Assembly (NCBI RefSeq): GCF_025548535.1
Contig: NZ_JAJLQW010000001.1
Span: forward strand, 248,001 to 312,000
From: Undibacterium sp. Jales W-56
GTDB taxonomy: Bacteria > Pseudomonadota > Gammaproteobacteria > Burkholderiales > Burkholderiaceae_D
DNA: 64,000 bases
Direction: 5' to 3'
Shown here piece after piece: positions 17,811 through 26,831 of this stretch. Position 1 is the stretch's first letter. The number at the start of each line of letters is the position of its first letter. The notes beneath the pieces were generated by a model. The model was not told where the DNA came from. It worked only from the letters and a program-made list of their open reading frames with translations, and did not search any database. The position numbers and the translations under genes are program-made.

Positions 17811-20618
17811 CTAATGCGCCTCTTCCCAATTATTCCCCACGCCGACTTCAGCTAATAACGGCACATGTAAAGCCGCCACACCCGCCATCAATTCCGGCAA
17901 TTTGCGTTTGATCAATTCCAGTTCCGCGTCCGGCACTTCGAGCACCAGTTCATCATGGACTTGCATGATCATTTTGGATTGGAGTTGGTCGGTCTCTAGC
18001 CAGTTCTGTACGGCGATCATGGCGAGTTTGATCAGGTCGGCGGCGGTGCCTTGCATCGGCGCGTTGATCGCTGCGCGTTCTGCGCCCTGGCGGCGCGGGC
18101 CGTTGGGGCTATTGATTTCTGCCAGCCAGAGGCGGCGGCCGAACACGGTTTCTACATAGCCCTGGGCTTTGGCCTGGGTGCGGGTGTCGGCCATGTATTG
18201 GGCGACGCCGGGGTAGCGCTGGAAGTATTTGTCGATGTAGCTTTGGGCGGCGCTGCGTTCTATGCCCAAATTGCCCGCTAAACCAAACGCGCTCATGCCG
18301 TAGATCAGGCCGAAATTGATGACCTTGGCGTAGCGGCGTTGTTCGCTGTTGACTTCCGCCAGCGTGACGCCGAAGATTTCGGAGGCGGTGGCGCGGTGCA
18401 CGTCTTCGCCATCGGCAAAGGCTTTCAGCAAGCTGGCATCGCCGGAAATGTGCGCCATGATGCGCAGTTCGATTTGCGAATAATCGGCGGAGACGATGTG
18501 GCTGCCTGCCGGTGCGACGAAGGCTTCGCGGATACGGCGGCCTTCGGCGGTGCGCACCGGGATGTTTTGCAGGTTGGGGTCGTTCGATGCCAGACGGCCG
18601 GTGACCGCGACTGCCTGCGCGTAGTTGGTGTGCACGCGCCCGGTGTTGGCGTTGACCATCTTGGGCAGCTTGTCGGTGTAGGTCGATTTGAGTTTGGCGA
18701 GGCCGCGATATTCGAGCAGGACCTTGGGCAGCGGATAATCTTCGGCGAGTTTTTGCAAGACCTCTTCGTCGGTCGATGGTGCGCCGGACGGCGTTTTCTT
18801 GACGACCGGCAGGCCGAGTTTGCCGAAGAAAATTTCACCGAGTTGTTTCGGTGAATTCAGGTTGAACGGTTGCTCTGCCAGTTCGTAGGCTTTTTGTTCT
18901 AGCTCCAGCAAGCGCAGGCCGATCTCGTGCGATTGGGCATTGAGTTTGTCCGGGTCGATACGCACACCGTTACGCTCGATTTTTTGCAGCACGACCGAGG
19001 TCGGCAATTCGATGTCGCGATAGACCCGCAGCAGCTTGGCATCGCGCTCCACTTCGGGCCACATGGACAGATGCAATTGCAGCGTGATATCGGCATCTTC
19101 TGCCGCGTATTGGGTGGCGCGTTCCAGATCGACCTGGTCGAAACAGATTTGCGATGCGCCTTTGCCGCAGACTTCTTCAAAGCTGATGGTTTTTTTGCCG
19201 AGATGGCGCAGCGCGAGGCTGTCCATGTCATGCGATTTATGCGATTCAAACACATACGATTGCAGCAGCGTGTCGTGCTCTATGCCGCGCAAAGCCACGC
19301 CGTGATTGGCGAAAATATGGCTGTCGTATTTGAGATTCTGGCCGACCTTGGGTTTGCCGGCATCTTCCAGCCAGGGTTTGAGCTTGGCCAGGACAAACTC
19401 GCGACTCAGTTGTTCCGGCGCACCGGGGTAGCTGTGCGCCAGCGGAATATACGCGGCTGATCCAGGTTCGCAGCTCAGCGAGATACCGACCATTTGCGCA
19501 TTCATCGGCTCCAGCGAGGTGGTTTCCGTGTCGATGGAAGTCAGTGCGGCCTGATTGATTTTCGTCAGCCACTGATCGAGTGCGGCTTCCGTCAAAATAG
19601 TGTCGTAATGCGTCACTGCGGGTGCTGCAGAAATGGCGGGCGATGCCTTTGATGTTGATGCGGCAGAGTTATCCTCGTCGCCGAACAAGCCAGCCTGGGC
19701 ATTCATGGAATTGCCGGTGTTCGCCGCAGGTTTAAGCGGTGTCGCGCCCGCAGTCGGATCGCCGGACAATTCGCGTAACCAGCTCTTAAAACCATAGCGT
19801 GTGAAGAACGCCAGCATGGCTTCTTTGCTCTCTTCTCTGGCGATCAGCGACTGGTCGATCGAGATGTGGTGTGCCGATAAATCGCAATCGGTTTTGACGG
19901 TGATCAAGACGCGGCCTTGCGGCAGCCAGTCCAATGCCTGGCGCAGGTTGTCGCCGACCACGCCCTTGATCTTGTCGGCATTGGCGATCACGCCATCGAG
20001 GCTGTCGAATTCGGCCAGCCACTTGACGGCAGTTTTCGGGCCGCATTTGGCCACGCCGGGGACGTTGTCGACGGTGTCGCCGATCAGGGTCAGGTAGTCG
20101 ATGATACGGTTCGGCGGTACGCCGAACTTGGCGAGGACGCCGGCTTCGTCGAGCTTCTCATTGCTCATGGTGTTAATCAGGGTGACATTGGCATTGACCA
20201 GTTGCGCCAGATCCTTGTCGCCGGTCGAGACGATGGTATTCAGTCCGCGCGATGTCGCTTCGACCGCGAGCGTACCGATCACATCGTCGGCTTCTACGCC
20301 TTCGACCATCAGGATCGGCCAGCCCATGGCGTGCACGGCTTCGTGGATAGGTTCGATTTGTAGGCGCAAGTCATCCGGCATGGGCGCGCGCTGGGCTTTG
20401 TAGTCGGCATACAGATCGTCGCGGAAAGTTTTGCCCTTGGCGTCAAACACGCAGGCCATATACGCGGCCGGATAATCGTAGCGTAATCGGCGTAACATAT
20501 TGATCATGCCGTAGATGGCGCCGGTCGGTTCGCCTTGCGCATTGCGCAGATCGGGCATGGCGTGGAAAGCGCGGTAGAGGTAGCTGGACCCATCGACTAA
20601 TAACAAGGTTTTTTGCAT
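17811..20618 (-). CDS. polA: DNA polymerase I
   Basis: A 935-aa three-domain enzyme for Okazaki-fragment processing and repair. The N-terminal 5'-3' exonuclease runs to about residue 290 (LLVDGSSYLYRAFHA, DDVIGTLA). The 3'-5' proofreading domain has its acidic residues intact (SIDTETTSLEP, NLKYDSH, YAAEDADI). The polymerase domain carries motif A (SADYSQIELRIMAH), motif B (RRYAKVINFGLIYGMS) and motif C (QVHDELVLEVP). I chose the ATG of MQKTLLLVDGSS because the family begins there, although no good ribosome site precedes it. Its start codon lies 13 bases from that of the divergent LOG gene. Confidence 0.97.
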   Translation of the reverse strand: MQKTLLLVDGSSYLYRAFHAMPDLRNAQGEPTGAIYGMINMLRRLRYDYPAAYMACVFDAKGKTFRDDLYADYKAQRAPMPDDLRLQIEPIHEAVHAMGWPILMVEGVEADDVIGTLAVEATSRGLNTIVSTGDKDLAQLVNANVTLINTMSNEKLDEAGVLAKFGVPPNRIIDYLTLIGDTVDNVPGVAKCGPKTAVKWLAEFDSLDGVIANADKIKGVVGDNLRQALDWLPQGRVLITVKTDCDLSAHHISIDQSLIAREESKEAMLAFFTRYGFKSWLRELSGDPTAGATPLKPAANTGNSMNAQAGLFGDEDNSAASTSKASPAISAAPAVTHYDTILTEAALDQWLTKINQAALTSIDTETTSLEPMNAQMVGISLSCEPGSAAYIPLAHSYPGAPEQLSREFVLAKLKPWLEDAGKPKVGQNLKYDSHIFANHGVALRGIEHDTLLQSYVFESHKSHDMDSLALRHLGKKTISFEEVCGKGASQICFDQVDLERATQYAAEDADITLQLHLSMWPEVERDAKLLRVYRDIELPTSVVLQKIERNGVRIDPDKLNAQSHEIGLRLLELEQKAYELAEQPFNLNSPKQLGEIFFGKLGLPVVKKTPSGAPSTDEEVLQKLAEDYPLPKVLLEYRGLAKLKSTYTDKLPKMVNANTGRVHTNYAQAVAVTGRLASNDPNLQNIPVRTAEGRRIREAFVAPAGSHIVSADYSQIELRIMAHISGDASLLKAFADGEDVHRATASEIFGVTLAEVNSEQRRYAKVINFGLIYGMSAFGLAGNLGIERSAAQSYIDKYFQRYPGVAQYMADTRTQAKAQGYVETVFGRRLWLAEINSPNGPRRQGAERAAINAPMQGTAADLIKLAMIAVQNWLETDQLQSKMIMQVHDELVLEVPDAELELIKRKLPELMAGVAALHVPLLAEVGVGNNWEEAH

Positions 20619-20631
20619 AAGGATAACGGTA

Positions 20632-21369
20632 ATGAGTGACCGCGGAAAAAGGATATTGAAATTACGCCAGATGCTTGCCGGCGATAAAGCCACTGCGCTC
20701 AAGGCGCGCGAATCTTGGCATATGTTCACGATTATGGCAGAGTTTATCGAGTCTACCGAACGGCTGTCCGGCGTCGGTCCCGCCGTGACGATTTTCGGTT
20801 CTGCCAGAACCGCCGCCGAGCACCCTGATTATCTGAAGTGCGTGGATGTGGCCAGACGCTTGTCGGATGCGGGTTTTGCGGTGATTTCAGGCGGCGGACC
20901 GGGAATTATGGAAGCTGCCAACAAAGGCGCCTATGAAGGCACTTCAGCCTCGGTAGGCTTGAATATTGAATTGCCGCATGAGCAGAAAAACAATCCCTGG
21001 CAAAACATTTCGCTGACCTTCCGGCATTTTTTTGCGCGCAAGGTGGCGTTTGTGAAATATGCCGATGCGTATGTGGTGTTTCCCGGCGGTTTCGGCACGC
21101 TGGATGAAGTGACTGAGGTGTTGACCCTGGTGCAGACCGGCACGACCAGGCATATTCCCGTGATTCTGGTCGGCAGCAGCTTTTGGCGCGGCCTGCTGGA
21201 GTGGATGAATACGCAACTGGCAGGCAATGGGATGATCGAGCATGGCGACTTGAACCTGGTGCAGTTGATCGATGAACCGGCGAATATTGTCGATGCCATC
21301 TTCGCGTTTTATGAAGCGCGCGATATTGAGCCTTCCGATGAAGAACGGCAGCGCTTGTTGTATTTGTAG
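20632..21369 (+). CDS. LOG-family (TIGR00730) Rossmann-fold protein
   Basis: A 245-aa member of the LOG/lysine-decarboxylase-like family, which in characterised cases removes ribose 5-phosphate from nucleotide monophosphates such as cytokinin nucleotides. The two family motifs are clear: SGGGPGIMEAANKGAYEG and PGGFGTLDEVTE. The start has AAGGA nine bases upstream. Divergent from polA with 13 bases between start codons, so each promoter must lie within or very close to the other gene. Its cellular substrate in bacteria like this is not established. Confidence 0.9.
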   Translation: MSDRGKRILKLRQMLAGDKATALKARESWHMFTIMAEFIESTERLSGVGPAVTIFGSARTAAEHPDYLKCVDVARRLSDAGFAVISGGGPGIMEAANKGAYEGTSASVGLNIELPHEQKNNPWQNISLTFRHFFARKVAFVKYADAYVVFPGGFGTLDEVTEVLTLVQTGTTRHIPVILVGSSFWRGLLEWMNTQLAGNGMIEHGDLNLVQLIDEPANIVDAIFAFYEARDIEPSDEERQRLLYL

Positions 21370-21506
21370 TCTGGATTGGTGCGGAAACTTCGTTGTTTCG
21401 ACGATCCCTGGAGCATCCCCGGGGATATTACTGGGAGCGCGCACGCTGCTTTGTTACAATGGCGGCACGCTTCATACTCAATGAATACACGCTTAAAGTG
21501 ATTATC

Positions 21507-21983
21507 ATGAAAAACCTGCCCCTCACGTCTACTGCCGCTCTGCTATGCATGAGCGCTGCTTTGCTGCCTTTTTCTGCCATCGCGCAGACGGCTTCCAAAC
21601 CCGATGCCTCGCCACAGAAGCTGGAGAAAATTGAAGAAGTATCAGAAACGGGCGTCAAGATTGCGAAACCAGAAAAGCAAAATCAAACCACAGAAAAACG
21701 GGTCGGCGGCAAAGTTACTGAAGTCCAGGTCAAAGCGGGCAAGAGTAATTATATAGTGAAGCCCAATCAGGAAATCGGCAACGCGCCGAAGGGCACGGTT
21801 CAGGGCGATGCCAACCGCGGTGCGCAATGGTCGGTGCTGCAATTCGGCGGTAAAAAAGAAAGCAAGGAAGTCGAGCCTGTCCCTACTTTACCGCCCGCGC
21901 CGGCGCGCCCGGCGGCAACGGTAGCGGGCGCTGCGGCCAGTTCGGCTGCCAGCACCTCGGCCAGCAAGCCGGTAAAAAAATAA
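21507..21983 (+). CDS. DUF2782-like exported protein
   Basis: A 158-aa protein with a signal peptide ([20 protein letters not shown]...AIAQ). The middle resembles DUF2782: [18 protein letters not shown] and a [10 protein letters not shown]-type end. A low-complexity Pro/Ala/Ser tail (residues 125-155) follows, presumably disordered. The place between polA/LOG and thrB is conserved for this family, for example next to thrB in Pseudomonas. The start is the ATG before the signal peptide, not the longer frame. Function unknown, periplasmic. Confidence 0.72.
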   Translation: MKNLPLTSTAALLCMSAALLPFSAIAQTASKPDASPQKLEKIEEVSETGVKIAKPEKQNQTTEKRVGGKVTEVQVKAGKSNYIVKPNQEIGNAPKGTVQGDANRGAQWSVLQFGGKKESKEVEPVPTLPPAPARPAATVAGAAASSAASTSASKPVKK

Positions 21984-22011
21984 TTCATATCAGCTAATCA
22001 CCCTACGCAAA

Positions 22012-22974
22012 ATGGCAGTATTTACATCGGTAAGTCTGGATGATCTTCGTCCATGGATGAGGCAATTCCCTCTTGGTCAGGCATTGGCAATCAAAGGGAT
22101 TGCGTCCGGGATTGAAAACAGCAATTTTTTTATCACGACAGAATCCGGCGAATTCGTCCTGACGATTTTCGAAAACCTGAGCTTTGCGCAATTGCCGTTT
22201 TACCTGAAATTGATGCGTCACCTGGCAGATCGCGGCGTGCTGGTGCCAGCTCCGATAGCCAACGATCAGGGGGAACTGGTGGTGGCCTTGCACGGCAAAC
22301 CGGCGGCGATCGTGAGTAAGTTGGAAGGCAGTTCGCAAATGTCGCCGGCGCCCTCGCATTGCGCCGAGGTCGGGACGATGCTGGCGCGCATGCATTTGGC
22401 GGCGCAAGATTTTGAACTGCGCCAGCCGAATTTACGCGGCCTCGACTGGTGGAATGCGACGACGCCGGTAGTGCTGCCGTTTTTATCCGACGCGAATCAA
22501 CATTTGTTGCGTGCTGAAATGCATTATCAGGAAACCTTTGCCAGTACGGCGATTTATCGCGGTTTGCCGAACGGTCCTGTGCATGCCGACTTGTTTCGCA
22601 ATAATGTGATGTTTGACGGCGATAGGTTGACGGGGTTTTTCGATTTTTATTTTGCCGGTTGCGATACCTGGATTTTCGATGTCGCGGTGACGGTCAACGA
22701 TTGGTGTATTGAAGTTGCTACAGGCGCATTGGATGAGGCGAGAGTGACGGCCTTGCTGGCGGCTTATCATGCGGTGCGGCCGTTCAGCGAAGGGGAGCGC
22801 ACTGCATGGCAGCCTATGTTGCGTGCGGCAGCGCTGCGCTTCTGGTTGTCGCGGCTGTACGATTTTTATTTGCCGCGCGATGCAGAGATGCTGACGCCGC
22901 ATGATCCCGGTCATTTTGAGCGGATTTTGCGTTTGCGCGAGTCGTACAATGCACCGTCCTTACCGGCGGCATGA
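22012..22974 (+). CDS. thrB: Homoserine kinase (APH-fold ThrB)
   Basis: A 320-aa kinase of the aminoglycoside-phosphotransferase fold that phosphorylates homoserine in threonine synthesis. Visible motifs are the catalytic loop [14 protein letters not shown] (HxDxxxxN) at about residue 196 and the metal motif FFDFYFAG. The N-terminal [13 protein letters not shown] is typical for the type II homoserine kinases of proteobacteria. The ATG follows a short spacer after the DUF2782-like gene. Its TGA overlaps the ATG of the next gene by four bases, so the two are translationally coupled. Confidence 0.93.
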   Translation: MAVFTSVSLDDLRPWMRQFPLGQALAIKGIASGIENSNFFITTESGEFVLTIFENLSFAQLPFYLKLMRHLADRGVLVPAPIANDQGELVVALHGKPAAIVSKLEGSSQMSPAPSHCAEVGTMLARMHLAAQDFELRQPNLRGLDWWNATTPVVLPFLSDANQHLLRAEMHYQETFASTAIYRGLPNGPVHADLFRNNVMFDGDRLTGFFDFYFAGCDTWIFDVAVTVNDWCIEVATGALDEARVTALLAAYHAVRPFSEGERTAWQPMLRAAALRFWLSRLYDFYLPRDAEMLTPHDPGHFERILRLRESYNAPSLPAA

Positions 22975-23756
22975 TGATGAAACTGAATTCCGATATCGGC
23001 TGGTCATGGGTTAAAGAAGGTTTTCAACTGTTTCGCAAGCAACCGGTAGAGATGCTGGCGCTGTTTTTTGCGTACATGTTCCTGACCATGGGCATAGGTT
23101 TGATTCCGGTTCTCGGCCAGTTCCTGCCTTTGATTTTAGTGCCGACGTTTTCGATGAGCTTCATGCAGGCGTGCCGCCAGATCGAGGCCGGTCAGCGGGT
23201 CCATCCGAACGTCTTGCTGACAGGCTTCCGCTCGCCCGCCTTACCCCGTTTATTGATGCTGGGCTTGCTTTATCTGATCGCAGCGATAGTGGCGATCGGG
23301 GCATCGGCGCTGGTGGATGGCGGCGCATTTTGGGATTTTCTGACCAGCCAAAAACCGATTAACCCGCAAGACCCGAAGAGCATGCCGGCTGCCGCGATGT
23401 TCTGGGGCATGCTGTGTTCCGCGGTCGTGTATTTGCCGGCCCTGATGGCGTTCTGGTTCGCCGCACCTTTGGTCGCCTGGCAAAACATGGGCGTTGGCAA
23501 GGCGGTGTTTTATAGCTTTTTTGCAGTGCGCGGCGCGGGTAAGGCGTTTGCCGTGTATGGCCTGGCCTGGCTTGGGCTCGGCGTGTTATTGCCTATGATC
23601 TTGAGTTTGATGGTGGCCGTGATCGTCGGCAAGGCCATTGCCGTCGTGATCATCATGATGCCGGTCTCATTGGCGCTGACGGTGGTCATGTATTGCTCGT
23701 TCTATCCGCCCTATACCCATATCTTTGGGAAGCATGACCAGCTCAACGCAGAATAA
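22971..23756 (+). CDS. BPSS1780-family membrane protein
   Basis: A 261-aa inner-membrane protein with about five or six hydrophobic helices, beginning with a cytoplasmic segment ([20 protein letters not shown]) and showing the paired-helix pattern of the BPSS1780 family. No enzymatic motif. Overlaps thrB by ATGA, so it is made from the same transcript, though a link to threonine synthesis is not known. A bidirectional terminator follows. Confidence 0.85.
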   Translation: MMMKLNSDIGWSWVKEGFQLFRKQPVEMLALFFAYMFLTMGIGLIPVLGQFLPLILVPTFSMSFMQACRQIEAGQRVHPNVLLTGFRSPALPRLLMLGLLYLIAAIVAIGASALVDGGAFWDFLTSQKPINPQDPKSMPAAAMFWGMLCSAVVYLPALMAFWFAAPLVAWQNMGVGKAVFYSFFAVRGAGKAFAVYGLAWLGLGVLLPMILSLMVAVIVGKAIAVVIIMMPVSLALTVVMYCSFYPPYTHIFGKHDQLNAE

Positions 23757-23790
23757 AAAAAGCGTAGCCATGTCCTGGCGACGCTTTTTC
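23754..23790. terminator. Bidirectional terminator between thrB operon and osmC-like gene
   Basis: A stem AAAAAGCGT.GCCA / TGGC.ACGCTTTTT, with one internal mismatch and the loop TGTCC, has A residues on one side and T residues on the other. It separates two convergent transcripts. Confidence 0.85.
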
Positions 23791-23806
23791 GTTTGTCTAT
23801 GCCGCT

Positions 23807-24262
23807 TTATTCAGTTGCCTGATGCTCGGATGGCAGATCCAGGTCTTCAACAATTTCATAGGTATGCGTCATCGCGGCGGTTTTTTCGAGCATGATCGAA
23901 GCCGAGCAATACTTTTCATGCGAGAGTTTAATCGCACGTTCGACCAGATTCGGTTTCAGATTGCGGCCGCGGACGATGAAGTGGAAATTGATTTTGGTGA
24001 AAATCTTAGGTTCCGTCTCGGCGCGCTCGGCTTGCAGTTTGACTTCGCAGCCCCGGATATCCTGCTTGCTTTTACGCAAAATCAGTACCACGTCGTAAGC
24101 AGTGCAGCCGCCCGTGCCGAGTAATACCATTTCCATCGGGCGCGGCGCCAGGTTGCGGCCGCCGCCATCGGGCGCGCCGTCCATCAAGACCGCATGACCG
24201 GAACCTGTTTCTGCCAGAAATGACATGCCTGACAAGCCTGTCCAACGTACTGTTGCTTCCAT
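23807..24262 (-). CDS. OsmC-family peroxiredoxin-like protein
   Basis: A 151-aa cytoplasmic OsmC/Ohr-superfamily protein. The two conserved cysteines are in GTGGCTAYDV (about residue 54) and EKYCSASIML (about residue 116). This arrangement belongs to the OsmC/YhfA-like branch, whose members may reduce organic peroxides with thiols. Stands alone, convergent with the thrB transcript. No redox regulator is adjacent. Confidence 0.88.
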   Translation of the reverse strand: MEATVRWTGLSGMSFLAETGSGHAVLMDGAPDGGGRNLAPRPMEMVLLGTGGCTAYDVVLILRKSKQDIRGCEVKLQAERAETEPKIFTKINFHFIVRGRNLKPNLVERAIKLSHEKYCSASIMLEKTAAMTHTYEIVEDLDLPSEHQATE

Positions 24263-24487
24263 GATTGATCTCGCCTAACTAAAAAAATAATGAATCTATC
24301 TGCGTGGCCAATTGTAACGCAGCATGGCAAATGGCATAGGGACACAATTTTAGTGGAAGCCGTGACGGATAAGGATTAATCGGAGTTGAGACTTTGATAG
24401 AGAAGCGGAAATGTTGTAAATCTGGATGATTCGTGAGCAAATTTTCATTAAATTGTAAAAATATGAAAATATTCTGATCTTTTTACC

Positions 24488-24516
24488 TTGCACTGCACAA
24501 ATTATTGTCCTATTAT
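24488..24516 (+). promoter_or_regulatory. Sigma-70 promoter of the small RNA candidate
   Basis: A -35 box TTGCAC and a -10 box TATTAT are separated by exactly 17 bases. The start site is predicted near 24523-24524. Confidence 0.72.
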
Positions 24517-24523
24517 TGACTCA

Positions 24524-24630
24524 TCGGTTAGTTACAAAGTGTTTGCAAAATTGTTGTAGCTCACCAGGCAATTGTCTCCTCCGCCTCCTAGGTGGATTCA
24601 GCCCGAAGCTCAGACTTCGGGCTTTTTTTT
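24524..24630 (+). ncRNA. Small RNA candidate with anti-Shine-Dalgarno-like CU-rich loop
   Basis: A free-standing transcription unit of about 105 nt: sigma-70 promoter, no reading frame, and a strong terminator (AGCCCGAAG / CTTCGGGCT plus eight T). At 24575-24589 it carries TCTCCTCCGCCTCCT, with two CCTCC words identical to the anti-Shine-Dalgarno end of 16S rRNA, followed by CCTAGG and GGTGG that could pair with part of it. From memory this resembles the Rfam family named Betaproteobacteria toxic small RNA, whose members carry an anti-SD motif; I could not check it. It lies between the osmC-like gene and rplM. A role in sensing or limiting translation is inference. Confidence 0.7.
24600..24630 (+). 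terminator. Terminator of the small RNA candidate
   Basis: A perfect 9-bp stem AGCCCGAAG / CTTCGGGCT with a 6-base loop (CTCAGA) and a run of eight T. Confidence 0.92.
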
Positions 24631-24681
24631 GCCTTTTCGCCGTATTTTACGTCGTTCAGGTGCTCACATTTTAAACAATGC

Positions 24682-24710
24682 TTGCACTAAGTCTTTGAAA
24701 ATACTATAAT
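24682..24710 (+). promoter_or_regulatory. rplM-rpsI promoter
   Basis: TTGCAC at -35 and a consensus TATAAT at -10, with a 17-base spacer. The -35 box is the same as in the upstream RNA promoter. Start site predicted near 24717. Confidence 0.85.
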
Positions 24711-24716
24711 TTCCGA

Positions 24717-24829
24717 CTCTCTATTAGCCCAAGAGAGAAGTTACAAGGGAGAGTCTGCCAGGCAGGGACGGCAGAACCACCAGAGCAACCAAGATTACAG
24801 GGCGTTTTTAACTCTTACTAGGATTCATC
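24717..24829 (+). promoter_or_regulatory. Structured rplM leader
   Basis: The 113-base leader contains two hairpins: CTCTCT / AGAGAG (24717-24737) and TCTGCC / GGCAGA (24754-24775). E. coli L13 is known to repress its own operon through the mRNA leader. Whether these hairpins act the same way is inference. Confidence 0.45.
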
Positions 24830-25258
24830 ATGAAAACCTTTTCCGCAAAAGCACATGAAGTGCAGCGCGACTGGTTCGTGATTGACGCGACGGACAAAGT
24901 ACTCGGACGTGTTGCCAGCGAAGTGGCACTCCGTTTGCGCGGCAAGCACAAACCTGAATTTACTCCTCACGTTGACACGGGCGATTTCATCGTCGTAATC
25001 AATGCAGGTAAACTGCGTGTTACCGGTACTAAAGCTCTGAACAAGACTTACTACCGTCACACCGGCTACCCAGGCGGTATCTACGAAACTAATTTCCAGA
25101 AAATGCAAGCGCGTTTTCCAGGCCGTGCACTCGAGAAGGCAGTTAAAGGCATGTTGCCTAAAGGCCCACTCGGCTACGCGATGATCAAGAAGCTGAAAGT
25201 GTACGCTGAGGCAACTCATCCGCACACTGCGCAGCAACCTCAAGTACTCGACATCTAA
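24830..25258 (+). CDS. rplM: 50S ribosomal protein L13
   Basis: The 142-aa L13 protein of the large ribosomal subunit. The family signatures are clear: the N-terminal [19 protein letters not shown] and the central [23 protein letters not shown]. First gene of the universally conserved rplM-rpsI pair, with nine bases before rpsI. Driven by a near-consensus promoter and a structured leader. Codon use is strongly biased, as expected for a highly expressed gene. Confidence 0.98.
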   Translation: MKTFSAKAHEVQRDWFVIDATDKVLGRVASEVALRLRGKHKPEFTPHVDTGDFIVVINAGKLRVTGTKALNKTYYRHTGYPGGIYETNFQKMQARFPGRALEKAVKGMLPKGPLGYAMIKKLKVYAEATHPHTAQQPQVLDI

Positions 25259-25267
25259 GGACTCGCC

Positions 25268-25660
25268 ATGATCGGTAATTACAACTACGGAACTGGCCGT
25301 CGCAAGAGCGCAGTTGCTCGCGTATTCCTGAAATCCGGCAGCGGCAAGATCGTTGTGAACGGCAAACCAGCCAATGAGTATTTCTCTCGTGAAACTGGCT
25401 TGATGGTTATTCGTCAGCCTTTGGAATTGACTAACCACCTCGAAACTTTCGATATCATGGTTAACGTCCACGGCGGCGGCGAATCCGGCCAAGCCGGTGC
25501 GGTTCGTCACGGTATCACCCGTGCCTTGATCGACTACGAAGCAACATTGAAGCCAGAGCTGTCAAAAGCCGGTTTCGTTACTCGCGATGCCCGCGAAGTT
25601 GAACGTAAAAAAGTCGGTCTGCGCAAAGCACGTCGCGCAAAACAGTTCTCCAAGCGTTAA
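25268..25660 (+). CDS. rpsI: 30S ribosomal protein S9
   Basis: The 130-aa S9 protein of the small ribosomal subunit, with [18 protein letters not shown] at the N terminus, [15 protein letters not shown] in the middle, and the invariant C-terminal ending KQFSKR that reaches the ribosomal P site. Cotranscribed with rplM and followed by a strong terminator. Confidence 0.98.
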   Translation: MIGNYNYGTGRRKSAVARVFLKSGSGKIVVNGKPANEYFSRETGLMVIRQPLELTNHLETFDIMVNVHGGGESGQAGAVRHGITRALIDYEATLKPELSKAGFVTRDAREVERKKVGLRKARRAKQFSKR

Positions 25661-25678
25661 TCTCGCGGACTCTGTTTC

Positions 25679-25714
25679 AAAAAGCCGTCAGGTTAATAGC
25701 CTGGCGGCTTTTTT
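25679..25714 (+). terminator. Terminator of rplM-rpsI
   Basis: Stem AAAAAGCCGTCAGG / CCTGGCGGCTTTTT with one mismatch and a 7-base loop, ending in six T. Confidence 0.92.
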
Positions 25715-25793
25715 CCATTTTGGCGTCCTATTTACAATTGCGGACTCTTTCTGCTGCTAGAATACGAACAAAATTTTTGTCTAGGAATATACG

Positions 25794-26831
25794 ATGATCA
25801 AAATAGGCATAGTCGGCGGCACCGGCTACACGGGTGTTGAACTGCTGCGTTTATTGTCCGCCCATCCTGCTGCGCAATTGACAGCGATTACCTCGCGTAA
25901 AGAAGATGGTTTGCCGGTTGCCGAGATGTATCCATCCTTGCGCGGCCATGTTGATCTGGCGTTTTCTTCCCCGGACAAGGCAAAATTGACGGAATGCGAC
26001 GTGGTGTTCTTCGCTACCCCACACGGTGTCGCCATGGCGCAAGCACCGGCCTTGCTGGCTGCCGGCGTCAAGGTCATCGATCTGGCCGCTGATTTTCGTT
26101 TGCAAGATGTCAGCCAGTTTGAGAAATGGTATGGCATGCCGCATAGCTGTCCCGAGATCCTGAAAGAAGCCGTGTATGGCTTGCCCGAATTAAATCGCGC
26201 CAGGATCAAAAATGCGCGCGTGATCGGCAATCCTGGTTGTTATCCAACGACCATGCAACTCGGTTTTTATCCCCTATTAAAAGCCGGTGTGATTGATGCC
26301 GGCAATCTGATCGCTGATTGCAAATCGGGGGTCTCGGGCGCCGGTCGCAAGGCCGAGATGAGTTTGCTGTTCTCGGAAGCCAGCGATAGCTTTAAAGCCT
26401 ATAGCGTCTCCGGGCATCGCCATATACCGGAAACCATAGAGCAATTGCAGGCCATGAGCAGCGACCGGATCGATTTGCTGTTCACGCCGCATCTGGTACC
26501 GATGATACGTGGCATGCATTCGACGCTGTACGGACGTTTGACCAGGGACATCAGTAACGACGCTTTGCAAGCGCTGTTTGAGGATGCGTATAAAGATGAG
26601 GCATTTATCGATGTAATGCCGTTTGGCAGCCATCCGGAAACCCGCTCCACCAGAGGCTCCAACATGTTGCGCCTGGCTTTGCACCGGCCGAATAACGGTA
26701 AAACCGTGGTAGTGCTGGTGGTGCAGGACAATCTGGTCAAAGGGGCTGCTGGCCAGGCCGTGCAATGTATGAATATCATGTTCGGACTCGATGAAACCAG
26801 CGGCCTGAAACATGTTGCGGTAATGCCTTAA
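25794..26831 (+). CDS. argC: N-acetyl-gamma-glutamyl-phosphate reductase
   Basis: The 345-aa NADPH-dependent reductase that makes N-acetylglutamate semialdehyde in arginine synthesis. The N-terminal nucleotide motif is [17 protein letters not shown], and the active-site cysteine is Cys149 in GNPGCYPT. Size and motifs match the long, non-fused ArgC of betaproteobacteria. Its TAA overlaps the possible ATG of the next gene by one base, so downstream translation may be coupled. Confidence 0.96.
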   Translation: MIKIGIVGGTGYTGVELLRLLSAHPAAQLTAITSRKEDGLPVAEMYPSLRGHVDLAFSSPDKAKLTECDVVFFATPHGVAMAQAPALLAAGVKVIDLAADFRLQDVSQFEKWYGMPHSCPEILKEAVYGLPELNRARIKNARVIGNPGCYPTTMQLGFYPLLKAGVIDAGNLIADCKSGVSGAGRKAEMSLLFSEASDSFKAYSVSGHRHIPETIEQLQAMSSDRIDLLFTPHLVPMIRGMHSTLYGRLTRDISNDALQALFEDAYKDEAFIDVMPFGSHPETRSTRGSNMLRLALHRPNNGKTVVVLVVQDNLVKGAAGQAVQCMNIMFGLDETSGLKHVAVMP

